Counted from the stretch's first letter, positions 8,625 to 18,987 are shown. The stretch: DNA of 64,000 nucleotides from Streptomyces cinereus (GCA_014647715.1 BMPS01000006.1:59712-123711), one strand, 5' to 3'. Program-made: numbers and translations. Notes: generated from the letters alone by a model not told the origin.

Positions 8625-11360
8625 ATGACTCACGTAGGGAAAAATTCAGGCACTACCGAAGCGAAAAACAAAGGTACCCATCCTGCTGCGACCCCGCTGT
8701 TAAAAAATCTATACCGACAAGTCTCTGGCAAATTATTGGGGCTCGCCGTCAAATCCAAACTTATCGGCGACATCCCCAATATTAGCCAAGCTAGCACCGA
8801 TGTTAGCGATGATAAACTACCGCCAGCAGGCGATAGCGACACATCAAGCCAGCGACTCACCTTTTATGTGCTCAAAGAGTATTCTCGTAGCAACAGTATT
8901 TTAATTGACCTAGAAACCAAACAATATGACTTACCCCCTGCCCTAGCCAATGTCATCGATCGGGCGCATGGTATTGATGAAAATACCGCAATGATTTTTT
9001 TGCATCACCATAAAACAGAAAAACTGTCTCATAACAGCGCCGTATTTTCACCTCGCCTATTACGCTTGATTGAAGCCGTGGAGCAATATCCAACGCTACA
9101 CATTGAATTTATCCCTGTCACTATCTTGTGGGGGCGCGCCCCAGAAAAAGAAGATTCGCTGTTTAACCTCCTCACCGCTGATGAATGGCAAGTGCCCACC
9201 ATCAGTAAACAGCTATTTAATATCGGGGTCAAAGGGCGGGATACCTATGTGCAGTTTCACTCACCCAAAGATTTGCGTGGCATTATCGAAGAGGAGATTA
9301 GCAAAAACCCTGTGCTGCAATCAGATAGCGTGGCATCCACTGATACTGCTAGTAACGACCGCTATCATTTACACACCATCGCTGCACGGGTACAACAGCG
9401 CTTAGAAGGTTATCTGGATAAACAACAAGAAGCTATTTTAGGTCCTGACTTATCAGACCGTCGCAATGTGGTCGATAAAATTCTGTATACACCTGCCATT
9501 CAGCATGCCGTGAATATCGATAGCAAAGAAAACTCGCGTGAACTCGCCAAAAGCCGAAAACTGGCGCGTGGGTATTTGAACGAGATTGCCAGTGATTACT
9601 CGTACGCAACCGTGCGCTTTTTTGACCGCTTTTTGACCTGGCTATGGACACAGTTGTATGACGGGGTTGAAGTGGCGCACTTTGAGCGGGTACGCGAACT
9701 GGCATCCGACCATGAAATCATCTACGTGCCTTGCCACCGCAGTCACATGGACTATCTGTTGCTGTCATACGTGATTTATAAACGTGGGCTGCGTGTGCCC
9801 TATGTTGCCGCAGGCGAGAACCTAAACATTCCCGTGCTAGGTCAAATACTACGCAATGGTGGCGCTTTCTTTATGCGTCGCAGTTTTAAAGGCAATCCAC
9901 TGTACTCTGCGGTGTTTCGTGAATACGTGCATAGTATGTTGATGCGCAACACGCCGATTGAGTACTTCATTGAAGGCGGACGCTCGCGCTCAGGTCGCTT
10001 GTTACCGCCCAAAAAAGGAATGCTAGCGATGACGGTACAAAGCCATCTACGCCAAGCAGGCAAACCGATTGTCTTTATCCCGACCTACATCGGTTATGAA
10101 CGTATTATGGAAGGCGGCACTTATGTGGGTGAGCTTAAAGGTAAACCCAAAGAATCTGAGTCGCTATTGGGTTTGTTAAAAGCCAGCCGAAAAATTGAGC
10201 GCATCTTCGGTCATGTGCACGTCAGTTTTGGTCAGCCACTGTATCTAGCTGATTTTATGAAAAAATTTGACGTCGCCCCAAATACTCTACCCAAAGACCG
10301 TACCGATAGTGATATGCCTGCCAATGTCACTCACATGATTGACAATTTGGGCATCAAAATCATGCAGCGTATCAACCGCTCTGCGGTGCTTAATCCAGTC
10401 ACTTTGCTATCTTTGGTACTGCTCGACACGCCGCATGGCGCACTCGATGAGCAAAGCTGTCGTGAACAGTTGGCACTATATCAACGTATCGCAGAAAAAA
10501 TCCCGTATGATGATGATGTGTCAATCACCCAGCAAAGCCCAGAATCCATTATCAATTATGGTGTCAAGCTTAAACTCATCGAGCGCACCCCACATGTGCT
10601 CGGTGACTTGATTCGTATTGCGGACGGTCAAGCGCCGCTACTGAGCTATTTTCGCAACAATATTTTGCATATTTATATCATCGCGTCACTGTGTGCATCA
10701 TTGATACAGCGTAATGGCACCATAAGTCTAAATACTATTGAGCGGGTGGTGGGTATTATGTACCCCTTCTTGCAAGCAGAGTTGTTTTTGAAATACCCCC
10801 TGCGCACCCTAAATGACACTTTGCGTGAGCATATCTATACTTTGGTCGAAGAAAACATCATCGTGGACAAAGGAGTGAATGCGGACGGTCATCGCATCCT
10901 GACCACGCCAGAGCCGAATACCCGTAGCTATCAGCAGTTGACAGTACTTGCCAACTCAGTTGAGCAAAGTCTAGAGCGCTACTTTATGGTACTTGCGCTG
11001 CTGAGTCAGCAAGGCTCAGGCAAACTCACCAAAGATCAAGTGATTGATTTGGGTCATCTGCTCGGTCAGCGTCTATCCGTGCTATACGAAGATGACATGC
11101 CAGATTTTTTTGACCGTGCCTTGTTTACTAGCTTTATGGATGCGCTAGAGCGTCTAGGCTATATTACGGTGTCGGCTAGCGGGGTGATTGAGTTTGATGC
11201 TCGCATTCATACCATGGCAAAAAGCGCGCGATTTATCCTCAATATGGACGTGATGCATATCTTACAGCAAATTTCACAACTGACTGATGAGGAAATCAAA
11301 CGCACATTGACTGAACTGCAAAATAAAAAGCAACGCAAATTTAGTCGTAAAAAAGCTTAA
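8625..11360 (+). CDS. plsB: Glycerol-3-phosphate 1-O-acyltransferase (PlsB)
   Basis: Membrane-associated enzyme that acylates sn-glycerol 3-phosphate, the first step of phospholipid synthesis. At 911 residues it is slightly longer than the E. coli protein (about 807). The acyltransferase block holds the HX4D motif H371-RSHM-D376, the glycerol-phosphate-binding EGGRSRSGR (450-458) and PTYIGYERIMEG (about 485-496). Conserved PlsB regions continue to the C-terminus, which ends with a Lys/Arg-rich tail (KKQRKFSRKKA). AGG lies six bases before the ATG. The gene stands alone on the plus strand, divergent from the tesB pair, and ends at a clear terminator. Confidence 0.97.
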   Translation: MTHVGKNSGTTEAKNKGTHPAATPLLKNLYRQVSGKLLGLAVKSKLIGDIPNISQASTDVSDDKLPPAGDSDTSSQRLTFYVLKEYSRSNSILIDLETKQYDLPPALANVIDRAHGIDENTAMIFLHHHKTEKLSHNSAVFSPRLLRLIEAVEQYPTLHIEFIPVTILWGRAPEKEDSLFNLLTADEWQVPTISKQLFNIGVKGRDTYVQFHSPKDLRGIIEEEISKNPVLQSDSVASTDTASNDRYHLHTIAARVQQRLEGYLDKQQEAILGPDLSDRRNVVDKILYTPAIQHAVNIDSKENSRELAKSRKLARGYLNEIASDYSYATVRFFDRFLTWLWTQLYDGVEVAHFERVRELASDHEIIYVPCHRSHMDYLLLSYVIYKRGLRVPYVAAGENLNIPVLGQILRNGGAFFMRRSFKGNPLYSAVFREYVHSMLMRNTPIEYFIEGGRSRSGRLLPPKKGMLAMTVQSHLRQAGKPIVFIPTYIGYERIMEGGTYVGELKGKPKESESLLGLLKASRKIERIFGHVHVSFGQPLYLADFMKKFDVAPNTLPKDRTDSDMPANVTHMIDNLGIKIMQRINRSAVLNPVTLLSLVLLDTPHGALDEQSCREQLALYQRIAEKIPYDDDVSITQQSPESIINYGVKLKLIERTPHVLGDLIRIADGQAPLLSYFRNNILHIYIIASLCASLIQRNGTISLNTIERVVGIMYPFLQAELFLKYPLRTLNDTLREHIYTLVEENIIVDKGVNADGHRILTTPEPNTRSYQQLTVLANSVEQSLERYFMVLALLSQQGSGKLTKDQVIDLGHLLGQRLSVLYEDDMPDFFDRALFTSFMDALERLGYITVSASGVIEFDARIHTMAKSARFILNMDVMHILQQISQLTDEEIKRTLTELQNKKQRKFSRKKA

Positions 11361-11374
11361 TTCCACCCAACAAT

Positions 11375-11406
11375 AAAAAACCGTGTTGCGATAACACGGT
11401 TTTTTT
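11375..11406. terminator. Bidirectional terminator between plsB and the SPOR-domain gene
   Basis: AAAAAACCGTGTT-GCGAT-AACACGGTTTTTT forms a 13-bp stem including A/T tracts, placed between two convergent genes. Confidence 0.93.
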
Positions 11407-11420
11407 GCATGCAAATCAGC

Positions 11421-12146
11421 CTAGCGGCGCTGCTCGACAATCAATGAATCAATGCGGCTATTTTGTAGTTGGCGCTGGGCTTGTGCTGCCATTTCTGGGC
11501 TACTCATGGCGCGAGAGATGACTTGATAGACGGTTTGGTCATTGTTTAAGCGTTTTTTGACGATTTGGGCATCCACCCCCGCCATTAGCACTTCAGCACG
11601 GCGTCTATCCGCATCATCAGCATTATCAAAACTGTTGATTTGCAAGATATAAGTCCGCGTAGGCTCTTCATTGCCAATCACAATGGCATCGGCACTGCTT
11701 TTGTCATCGGCAGCGGTGCTGGTGTCTATCGTACTATCGTTGGCTGAAGCGCGTGGTTTGGTACCGTTATCATCAGACAACAAGGGATTATCGACCACGC
11801 TGACATTCGCTGATTTGGGCGCACTGGTGCTGTCAGCTTGGGTCAACACCACATCCGGCTGCGCCGAGACTGGCTGACTGGCAGCGGCCTCGTCGGGGAC
11901 GGCACTGACCTGCTGTTCTTTGAGTAAGTCATAGAACTCGTAATTATTGGTTTTGGGTTTGTCTTGCACCTTTGGCTGCACCATCGGCGCTTCGTCGCTG
12001 CTTGTGGTTTTGCCTTGGTTAAATGGATTCCACAAATAAACAAACAGACCAATCCCCACGGTCAATATCATGCCCACCAACATGGCAGCAAAAAACGACA
12101 TCGTGCTTGGCGCTTTACGCGGGGTCGCTCCTTTGGGTCTTGCCAT
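11421..12146 (-). CDS. SPOR-domain (FtsN-like) inner-membrane protein
   Basis: Single-pass membrane protein that probably binds denuded peptidoglycan at the division site. A short basic cytoplasmic N-terminus (MARPKGATPRK) is followed by one transmembrane helix at about residues 16-38, then YEFYDLLKEQQV, a motif typical of FtsN-like proteins encoded beside argS. A disordered Ala/Ser/Asp linker leads to a C-terminal SPOR domain (last 75 residues, beginning YILQINSFDNADDADRRRAEV). Three ATG codons are consecutive; the third (12146) is best spaced from AGGAG. argS lies 62 bp upstream on the same strand, a pairing also seen in Pseudomonas and Acinetobacter. Whether it is the essential FtsN or an accessory SPOR protein is not clear. 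Confidence 0.88.
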   Translation of the reverse strand: MARPKGATPRKAPSTMSFFAAMLVGMILTVGIGLFVYLWNPFNQGKTTSSDEAPMVQPKVQDKPKTNNYEFYDLLKEQQVSAVPDEAAASQPVSAQPDVVLTQADSTSAPKSANVSVVDNPLLSDDNGTKPRASANDSTIDTSTAADDKSSADAIVIGNEEPTRTYILQINSFDNADDADRRRAEVLMAGVDAQIVKKRLNNDQTVYQVISRAMSSPEMAAQAQRQLQNSRIDSLIVEQRR

Positions 12147-12208
12147 CATCATCTCCTACGACATGGGATACGGTAATATTACAGCGTTTTTAGCGTATCT
12201 TAATCATA

Positions 12209-14026
12209 TCACATACTGGTCGGTGCCGTTAATCCGAGCAAAATTAAGCCGTTTTGAATCACTTGGCGTACCGACTTTGATAACCGCAGACGCGCCTGCA
12301 TCAAGTCAAGCTCATCTTGGGTCGGGGTTTCGCCATCTTTGGGTAAGATACGGTTGTCGTTGTACCAACCGTGGAACAAGCTTGCCAAATCTTTGAGGTA
12401 ATTGGTCAATAAATGCGGCTCATAGTTGACTGCAGCACGGCGTAGCACTTCAGGGTAAGAAGCCAGTAAGCTCAATAAATCCGTTTCGACAGGTTGGGTC
12501 AGCAGATGCTGATGGGCTTTGCCGGCTTTGTCATCGACCTTAATACCGCGCTCTTCAGTACGCTCAAGCACACGGCAAATACGCGCATGGGCATATTGAA
12601 TATAATACACCGCATTATCTTTGGTATGCGATTTGGCAAGTTCTAAGTCAAAGTCAATGTGCTGTTCTGGTTTACGCGCGACATAATAAAAGCGCGCGGC
12701 ATCGTTGCCGACTTCTTGACGCAGTTCACGTAAAGTCACAAACTGACCTGAGCGTGATGACATCTGGATTTGCTCTGTACCACGCCATAGGGTAACAAAC
12801 TGCACCAAAATCACATCCATACGCTGGGCATCGTAACCCATCGCAGTGAGCGCCGCTTTCACCCGTTTGATGTAGCCGTGGTGGTCTGAGCCCCACACAT
12901 CAATAATTTTGTCATAGCCGCGGTCAAGCTTGTCTTTGTGGTAGGCGATATCCGAGGCAAAATAAGTAAATTGACCATTGGCACGGCGGACAACACGGTC
13001 TTTTTCATCGCCAAATTCGGTGGATTTAAACCACAAGTTGCCGTCTTTTTGGTACAGAAAACCCCGCTCCTCTAATAACTCCAAAGCAGGCACAATGGCA
13101 TCTTGGATTGATTTTTCGCTAAACCATTGGTCAAAATGGACATTAAAATCCGCCAAATCATCTTGGATATCTGCCAAGATAGTACTAAGTGCGGCTTCAT
13201 GAAAAATCTGATAGTTATCGCCCAAATTGGCTTTGGCATTGGCAATCAGCCCGTCAATATGGGCTTCTTTATCACCTGAGACACAGACTTTTTCGCCGTT
13301 GGCATCGATTTGGTACTCGGCATCGGCAGGTACATTGAGTAACATATGTTCCCAGTCGGTTTTTAAGCTATCGCCATGCTGTTTTTTGATGGGTTTGGCA
13401 ATATCTTTGACATAATCGCCTTGGTACGCATTGGTGGGAAATACAATTGGCTCACCGCACAGCTCAAGGTAGCGCAAGTAGGTACTGGTTGCCAAAATAT
13501 CCATCTGACGACCCGCATCATTGACATAATACTCACGCCCGACTTGGTAGCCAACTGCCTCTAGTAAATTGGCCACACTCATGCCAAACGCAGCGCCGCG
13601 ACCGTGACCCACGTGCAGGCTTGAGGTTGGGTTGGCAGAGACAAACTCAACTTGGATTTTTTGACCGGCAAATTCTTCGGATGTACCAAAGTCGCCTTTT
13701 TGCTGCATGATGGTGTCTAAGATAGCAAAACGCGCGTTATCATCTAAGAAAAAGTTAATAAACCCCGGTCCTGCAATCTCAACTTTGCTAATCATGTCCG
13801 AGGCAGGCAACATCGCCACGATGGTTTGCGCCAGTTCACGCGGGTTTTTCTTGGCAGTCTTGGCTGCTATCATAGCAAGGTTACTGGCGAAATCGCCGTG
13901 CGCTTGGTCTTTGGTGCGGCTGATGGTACTGTTATCAACCCAATCGATTGGCAAAATTTGCTGTTGTTTTAGTGATTCCACCACTAATGCTAAGGCTTGC
14001 GAAATGACGGGTTGTTGTTCTGACAT
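12209..14026 (-). CDS. argS: Arginyl-tRNA synthetase
   Basis: Class I synthetase charging tRNA-Arg. Visible landmarks are the N-terminal additional domain (HGDFASNLAM), the HIGH-type motif ANPTSSLHVGHG with HVGH at 138-141, YYVNDAGRQ, WGSDHHGYI, and the degenerate KMSK loop MSSRSG typical of ArgRS. The C-terminal helical anticodon-binding domain ends in LILLGLTAPTSM. The length, 605 residues, is slightly above the usual 560-590. The start ATG follows a weakly matching GAGAAT. The SPOR-domain gene follows after 62 bp, probably in the same transcript. Confidence 0.98.
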   Translation of the reverse strand: MSEQQPVISQALALVVESLKQQQILPIDWVDNSTISRTKDQAHGDFASNLAMIAAKTAKKNPRELAQTIVAMLPASDMISKVEIAGPGFINFFLDDNARFAILDTIMQQKGDFGTSEEFAGQKIQVEFVSANPTSSLHVGHGRGAAFGMSVANLLEAVGYQVGREYYVNDAGRQMDILATSTYLRYLELCGEPIVFPTNAYQGDYVKDIAKPIKKQHGDSLKTDWEHMLLNVPADAEYQIDANGEKVCVSGDKEAHIDGLIANAKANLGDNYQIFHEAALSTILADIQDDLADFNVHFDQWFSEKSIQDAIVPALELLEERGFLYQKDGNLWFKSTEFGDEKDRVVRRANGQFTYFASDIAYHKDKLDRGYDKIIDVWGSDHHGYIKRVKAALTAMGYDAQRMDVILVQFVTLWRGTEQIQMSSRSGQFVTLRELRQEVGNDAARFYYVARKPEQHIDFDLELAKSHTKDNAVYYIQYAHARICRVLERTEERGIKVDDKAGKAHQHLLTQPVETDLLSLLASYPEVLRRAAVNYEPHLLTNYLKDLASLFHGWYNDNRILPKDGETPTQDELDLMQARLRLSKSVRQVIQNGLILLGLTAPTSM

Positions 14027-14292
14027 GGAAATTCTCTTTGTTGGCTTACAGGTTTTGTTGCAGGATTGATAGCTAAAAAAGCACGATAAATCAATGAATC
14101 ACCATCGATTTGAGGCTATCACTTGCTCACAATCGATGGGCATGGATTTTGGCGTTCAATATACCAATTTTTGATGATTTTTTCATTATAATCCTGTCAA
14201 AAGATACATGCCATTACAAGGAAACGCGGTTTTTTGGCGTATAATATGCGCTAAAATTTTGTAATGTCTGATGACAATCATAGGATAATAAC

Positions 14293-14511
14293 ATGTTTGT
14301 TTTAGTCTCTAGTGAGTTAATCACCAAACTTGGCATGTATGTGCTGCTGCCTATCTTTATCGCGTTTTTATTTTTTATCATGTACGATATTTCTAAGAAA
14401 AACAATGCAGGCAAACAAGGCACTTTTTGGATTTTTTTGGCACTGGGCGGCGGTTTTTTTGGCTTTCTCATCAAATTGGTCTTGGAGTGGTATTTTAGTA
14501 GGACGCTTTAA
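14293..14511 (+). CDS. DUF2788 small membrane protein
   Basis: A 72-residue protein with two predicted membrane helices (about residues 12-30 and 46-66). They are joined by a charged loop, YDISKKNNAGKQGTFWIFLALGGG, which matches the DUF2788 pattern (xDxxKxSxAGxxGTxxLFxxLGxG). The function of the family is unknown. AGGA lies eight bases before the ATG, and a TATAAT occurs at 14240-14245. It is convergent with cmoB and sits between argS and cmoAB. Confidence 0.8.
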   Translation: MFVLVSSELITKLGMYVLLPIFIAFLFFIMYDISKKNNAGKQGTFWIFLALGGGFFGFLIKLVLEWYFSRTL

Positions 14512-14590
14512 ACTCCCCTACGCTAAACCTTACTAGCCTAAAACGCCATTACCCCAAACTGCTCTAGGCTTGTTACTTGTTTATGTACTG

Positions 14591-15643
14591 TTACGGTCGT
14601 TTGGCTATCATCACCGCACGGGTCGGGCGTTGATAGCCTTCAATGGTTTTGCTGCTACCATTGGGGTCAAGAAAATCGCTTAAAGATTGATAATCCATCC
14701 AGTCGGTTTTGCGTTGTTCATCCGTCGATGTCACATCCACATCGACACAGCGCACCTCTACAAAGCCTACTTTGTACAGCCATAGCGACAGTGCCGCAAC
14801 TGACGGGATAAAATACACGTTATTCATCTGTGCATAGCGCTCACTTGGCACCAGCACGGACGTTGCATCTCCTTCAATCACCAAGGTTTCTAGTACCAAT
14901 TCTCCGCCTTTTGCTAGCTGATTGTATAATTGCTCAAGATGCTCAAACGGTGACGCACGGTGATACAGCACGCCCATACTAAACACGGTATGAAACAGAC
15001 CTGCTTGCCCGCTAGTCAAGCTAGGATTGGGCAAAGCTTCAAGCGGTACGGGCACATAGTGCACCGTGTTGCGTCCAAAATCGTTACGGTCAGCCTGCCC
15101 AACAAAATGGCGAATCGCCATAAACTGGTGATAAAACAGACATGATGGGTCAATCACAATCACCGTGCTTGCCCCTGCGCCCGCCATACGCCAGCCGTGA
15201 TAGCCAGAACCACCGCCCACGTCTAGCACACGTTTGCCGTGAAGTGGGCTGATATGCGGCAATACCCTATCCCATTTCCAATCACTGCGCCATTCGGTAT
15301 CAATATGGATTTGCTGGTCATCTCGACCCAGTAAAAAACCGCCTTTGCGCCACGGCATCAGACGTTTGAGTAGTGCATGGGTTTGCTTGTATTCATTGTC
15401 TTGCCAATCCAATGCTGCGGTGATACAGGGTTGATTCAACTCTACTTGCGCGTTGTCAACCACGGGCAAGCGCTCAATGAGCGATTGATAAAAAGGTGCA
15501 TGGGCGTAGCGTGATTTGTCTTTAATGGTAGCGAGCCAGTTGGGCAACTGGGCAAGCCATGCATTGGCAACTGGGTATTTTTCCGCCAATTGCAGCAAGG
15601 TAAGATAGACGTCGGTTTCGGCAGTTTTGATGGTATGGTTCAT
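14591..15643 (-). CDS. cmoB: tRNA U34 carboxymethyltransferase (CmoB)
   Basis: Transfers the carboxymethyl group of carboxy-SAM to 5-hydroxyuridine-34 of tRNA, giving cmo5U. At 350 residues it is slightly longer than E. coli CmoB (323). It has the CmoB N-terminal region ([27 protein letters not shown]), the Rossmann SAM-binding loop [25 protein letters not shown] and [16 protein letters not shown], all diagnostic. cmoA lies 48 bp upstream on the same strand, so the two steps of the pathway are co-transcribed. Confidence 0.97.
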   Translation of the reverse strand: MNHTIKTAETDVYLTLLQLAEKYPVANAWLAQLPNWLATIKDKSRYAHAPFYQSLIERLPVVDNAQVELNQPCITAALDWQDNEYKQTHALLKRLMPWRKGGFLLGRDDQQIHIDTEWRSDWKWDRVLPHISPLHGKRVLDVGGGSGYHGWRMAGAGASTVIVIDPSCLFYHQFMAIRHFVGQADRNDFGRNTVHYVPVPLEALPNPSLTSGQAGLFHTVFSMGVLYHRASPFEHLEQLYNQLAKGGELVLETLVIEGDATSVLVPSERYAQMNNVYFIPSVAALSLWLYKVGFVEVRCVDVDVTSTDEQRKTDWMDYQSLSDFLDPNGSSKTIEGYQRPTRAVMIAKRP

Positions 15644-15691
15644 GGTTGACTCTTTTAGGATTGACAGGTTTTCATTGTTTAACGGTAATCA

Positions 15692-16465
15692 TCACTTAAA
15701 CGCAATAATCGACGCAAAGTTTAAAAACTGAAACCACGTCAAATGGCGGTCAAACCCCACCGTTGCTAGACGCTGATGATGAAAATCGAGGGTATCGGTG
15801 ATAAGCACATTCTCCAGCGCATTGCGTTTACCACTGATTTCCATCTCACTATAGCCATTGGCACGTTTAAAATCATAATATCGTTCAACACGCCAGGCAT
15901 CGTCCGCTTCATCGAGCAAATGGGTTTTTTCGGTCAAAATCAAAATACCGCCTTCAACCAACGCATCATAACAGCGTTTGAGTAACTGCTCGCGCTTGTC
16001 AGGGGATAAAAACTGCAAGGTTAAATTGAGCACAATCATATCGCACCGCTCAAACGCCACCTCACACACATCAGCGCAAATCAGCTCGATATCATGCTCA
16101 GGATAATGCTGCATCAGTACACTTTGCGCTTTGGCAATCATCGGCTCTGAGATATCAATGGCTTTGATTTGCAAATCTTGCGGCGCAAACTCGCCTGCGA
16201 GCGCAAAACTTACCGCCCCGAGTGAACAGCCTAAATCATACACGCGGCTGACTTTGTTGCCGTCTTGGTTTGTTTGACGAAAACCGCAATGGCGTTTGGC
16301 AAAAATCGGCAACATGGCGAGCATCTGCCCATATCCAGGCACACTACGGCGAATCATATCGGGAAAACAAGCCACCACTTGCTCATCAAAGCTAAACCGC
16401 GCATTGGCATCTAGCGGCGTGGTAAATAAAGTATCGAGGGGTGGTTTGGCTTGGGGCTGACTCAT
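15692..16465 (-). CDS. cmoA: Carboxy-S-adenosyl-L-methionine synthase (CmoA)
   Basis: Makes carboxy-SAM from SAM and prephenate for use by CmoB. At 257 residues it is the family length. Motifs: [22 protein letters not shown] at the N-terminus with the conserved RSVPGY, the SAM loop [23 protein letters not shown], and VLNLTLQFL. It is the first gene of a cmoA-cmoB unit. The 268-bp spacer upstream, shared with divergent msrA, contains short tandem repeats. Confidence 0.97.
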   Translation of the reverse strand: MSQPQAKPPLDTLFTTPLDANARFSFDEQVVACFPDMIRRSVPGYGQMLAMLPIFAKRHCGFRQTNQDGNKVSRVYDLGCSLGAVSFALAGEFAPQDLQIKAIDISEPMIAKAQSVLMQHYPEHDIELICADVCEVAFERCDMIVLNLTLQFLSPDKREQLLKRCYDALVEGGILILTEKTHLLDEADDAWRVERYYDFKRANGYSEMEISGKRNALENVLITDTLDFHHQRLATVGFDRHLTWFQFLNFASIIAFK

Positions 16466-16473
16466 GCGGCTGA

Positions 16474-16531
16474 CTCACTATGGCTGATTGAGCGTTACTA
16501 AGACTCAGTATCGCTGACTTAGTATCGCTGA
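16474..16531. repeat. Imperfect 14-bp tandem repeats upstream of cmoA
   Basis: CTCACTATGGCTGA (16474), CTCAGTATCGCTGA (16504) and CTTAGTATCGCTGA (16518) are near-identical. The last two are directly adjacent and a diverged 16-bp unit lies between the first two. The array begins within ten bases of the cmoA start codon, in its leader. Confidence 0.7.
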
Positions 16532-16733
16532 CAGTTTTATGAGCACTTCAACAATGAAACGCTTAAGGAATGCTTAAACTGTCAGGTTTTTAGATAGCGG
16601 AAACTTGGTTTACATTGCCTAACTTGAATGGCGAGTAAACTTTGCTATTCTAACATTTTCACCCGTTTTACTTTTAATAATTTATTTTAACCCTTATATA
16701 AAACCAATGAGATAACCATAAAAAGGTATTAGT

Positions 16734-17264
16734 ATGCAAACGATTATTTTAGGCGGTGGCTGTTTTTGGTGTACCGAATCCGTATTTAGCCATGTCAAAG
16801 GTGTGACCGATGTCACATCAGGGTATATGGGCGGTGATGAAGTAACCGCCAACTACAAAGCCGTCTGTGGCGGTGATACCGGTCATATCGAAGTGATTAA
16901 AGTCGATTTTGATGAGAGCATTATTCCGCTTGAGACGGTATTGGATATTTTCTTTGCCACCCATGATCCAACGACACAAGACCGTCAAGGTAATGATGTC
17001 GGCAGACAATATGCCTCTGTGGTGTTTTACACCGATGAAGCGCAGCAAAAACCGACCATTGACCGTGTGATTGGTGAGCTTCGTGATGAGCAAGGCATCA
17101 AGGTGGTGACCGAAGTCCATCCTGCTGCGCAGTTTTTCGTTGCCGAGGACTACCACCAAGATTATTACGCCAACAACCCGACCCAAAGCTATTGCAACTT
17201 TGTGATTCCGCCCAAGCTTGCTAAGCTTAAACAATATTTTAGTGGTTTTATGATTGAACAATGA
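16734..17264 (+). CDS. msrA: Peptide methionine sulfoxide reductase MsrA
   Basis: Reduces methionine-S-sulfoxide in proteins. At 176 residues it is the short single-domain form. The catalytic GCFWCTES has its nucleophilic Cys at residue 10, followed by GVTDVTSGYMGG, the glycine-rich CGGDTGHIEV, FFATHDPTTQDRQGNDVGRQY and the C-terminal NPTQSYCNFVIPPKL with a candidate recycling Cys. No MsrB domain is fused. It has its own promoter region, is divergent from cmoA, and is followed by a terminator. Confidence 0.97.
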   Translation: MQTIILGGGCFWCTESVFSHVKGVTDVTSGYMGGDEVTANYKAVCGGDTGHIEVIKVDFDESIIPLETVLDIFFATHDPTTQDRQGNDVGRQYASVVFYTDEAQQKPTIDRVIGELRDEQGIKVVTEVHPAAQFFVAEDYHQDYYANNPTQSYCNFVIPPKLAKLKQYFSGFMIEQ

Positions 17265-17292
17265 ACCGTATCGATACTGTGTTAATGCTTTC

Positions 17293-17329
17293 AAAATTGG
17301 GCTTTACACCGTTAATGCCCAATTTTTTT
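17293..17329 (+). terminator. Terminator of msrA
   Basis: AAATTGGGC and GCCCAATTT pair across a 14-nt loop and are followed by seven Ts. Confidence 0.8.
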
Positions 17330-17508
17330 GAGTTCGACAGTTAAACTTACATCAATAGTGCAAAAATTAACGCTTTATCACCCAATGTGAAAAAATGTAA
17401 TTAAATGCATTTACTCCTTTCACTAAGCAAGCTTTTTTTATACCCTTGAATTAGTCAAAATTCACCCCGTTTGTTGATGTTTTTATCTGTCACTATTCAA
17501 GGTTTGTT

Positions 17509-18894
17509 ATGCGTTTACTTCCGATTTTTATGGCGCTGGCAGGCGTGGCGATGATTAGCCAAGCGAATGCCGCACCGACACCGCCTAATCTTAGCAATGC
17601 CCAGTTTCAACAGTGTTTATCCAATCTCAAAAACAGCAGCACCTTTCGCGGTGTATCCAGCACTTTAGAACAATATCGCCCAAGTGAGCCTGACCCTAGC
17701 GTGATTGTCTCACTCAACTATCAACCTGAGTTTCAAAAAGAAGTGTGGGACTATCTCTCAGGTCTGGTCGATGAAGAGCGTGTGCAAGACGGTATCAATG
17801 CCAAAAACCAACTGCAAAGCACGCTAAGCCGCATCGAGCAGCGCTATGGCGTGAAAGGAACGGATGTACTCGGCGTCTGGGGGGTAGAGTCGAACTTTGG
17901 TAAGCAGCTGGGTAAAAAAGACTTAATCCAGTCATTAGCGACCTTGTCTTGCTTTGACCGTCGTCAGTCGTACTTTCGCACGGAATACGCCAATGCGCTG
18001 CGTATCTTGCAAAATGGTGACATCCGCCGTGATGATATGACTGGCTCATGGGCAGGGGCGTTTGGGCAAACCCAGTTTATGCCAAGTACCTTCTTACGCT
18101 TGGCGCAAGATTTTGACGGTGATGGACGTAAAGATTTGGTCAACAGCCAAGCTGATGCGCTCGCGTCAACGGCCAATTTCTTGGATAAAGCAGGTTATCG
18201 CACGGGCGAGCCTTGGGGATTTGAGGTCAAGCTGCCTGCAGGATTTTGGGCAGATAGCAACCGCAAAGCCAAAAAACCGATGAGCTATTGGCGCAGCCAA
18301 GGCTTGACCCTTGCCAATGGTCAGCCGCTACCCTCTAGCCTTGATAGTGCAGGTTTGCTATTACCTGCAGGTAGTAAAGGCCCTGCGTTTTTAGTAGGTA
18401 AAAACTTCGATGCGTTTTATAGTTACAATGCGTCAGAGAACTACGCGCTAGCGATTGCGCATTTGTCCGATATGATTAGCCAAAACCGTACTAGCAATGT
18501 CGGCTTTGTCACACCTTGGCCCACGGATGATGCCGGTATTAGCCGTCGTCAAGCCCGTGAAATCCAGCAAGCACTGCTTAATCGTGGTTATGATATTGGT
18601 CAAGTCGATGGCATGATTGGCGATAAAACGCGCTATGCGATTCAAGATTTTCAGCGGCAGCAAGGTGTCAACCCTGATGGTCGTGCGGGTATGAAACTCT
18701 ACCGTATGCTAATGACTCAGCCAACAGGCAATGCTCAGTACCCAAGCCAATACCCAACCCAAACGCCCGTTCGATACCAGTCTGTACCGAATGCAACGGT
18801 TACTGCCACGCCGACTAAAGTGATACGCGATGCCAATGGTCGCACGAGTTACTATCGTATCGATAATGGGCAAGGTGGGGTGACAACGCCTTAG
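17509..18894 (+). CDS. Lytic murein transglycosylase (MltB-like) with C-terminal peptidoglycan-binding domain
   Basis: Periplasmic enzyme that cleaves glycan strands to 1,6-anhydro ends. A signal peptide ends after ANA (residue 21) and no lipobox is present, so it is probably soluble, unlike E. coli MltB. The SLT family 3 domain (about residues 30-330) includes LGVWGVESNFG with catalytic Glu127, GSWAGAFGQTQFMPS and DFDGDGRKDLVNS. A PG_binding_1 domain follows at about 345-405 (REIQQALLNRGYDIGQVDG, AIQDFQRQQGVNPDG). The last 55 residues are Gln/Pro/Thr-rich. A 15-bp tandem array begins exactly in the stop codon. The family is sure; the precise orthologue is not, so no symbol is given. Confidence 0.93.
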   Translation: MRLLPIFMALAGVAMISQANAAPTPPNLSNAQFQQCLSNLKNSSTFRGVSSTLEQYRPSEPDPSVIVSLNYQPEFQKEVWDYLSGLVDEERVQDGINAKNQLQSTLSRIEQRYGVKGTDVLGVWGVESNFGKQLGKKDLIQSLATLSCFDRRQSYFRTEYANALRILQNGDIRRDDMTGSWAGAFGQTQFMPSTFLRLAQDFDGDGRKDLVNSQADALASTANFLDKAGYRTGEPWGFEVKLPAGFWADSNRKAKKPMSYWRSQGLTLANGQPLPSSLDSAGLLLPAGSKGPAFLVGKNFDAFYSYNASENYALAIAHLSDMISQNRTSNVGFVTPWPTDDAGISRRQAREIQQALLNRGYDIGQVDGMIGDKTRYAIQDFQRQQGVNPDGRAGMKLYRMLMTQPTGNAQYPSQYPTQTPVRYQSVPNATVTATPTKVIRDANGRTSYYRIDNGQGGVTTP

Positions 18895-18967
18895 TGATTT
18901 AAGCGTTAGTCATTGAAACCTTAAATGATTTAAACCTGAGGTATTTGAGACTTAGTCATTTAAGGTG
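18893..18967. repeat. Five imperfect 15-bp tandem repeats starting in a stop codon
   Basis: Units start at 18893, 18908, 18923, 18939 and 18954: AGTGATTTAAGCGTT, AGTCATTGAAACCTT, AAATGATTTAAACCTG, AGGTATTTGAGACTT, AGTCATTTAAGGTG. The first begins inside the TAG stop of the transglycosylase gene. The array ends 20 bp before the terminator. Confidence 0.75.
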
Positions 18968-18987
18968 TTTATCAATTTTTTATCCCC

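Noticed and set aside
9433..9705. Open frames on the minus strand inside plsB, and similar long shadows inside recG, parE, phoD and others
   Set aside because: They lie antisense to genes with full family motifs and show no domains of their own.
14240..14245. TATAAT as promoter of the DUF2788 gene
   Set aside because: The nearest TTACAA is 20 bp upstream, too far for a normal spacer, and no extended -10 TG is present; kept only as a note in that gene's entry.
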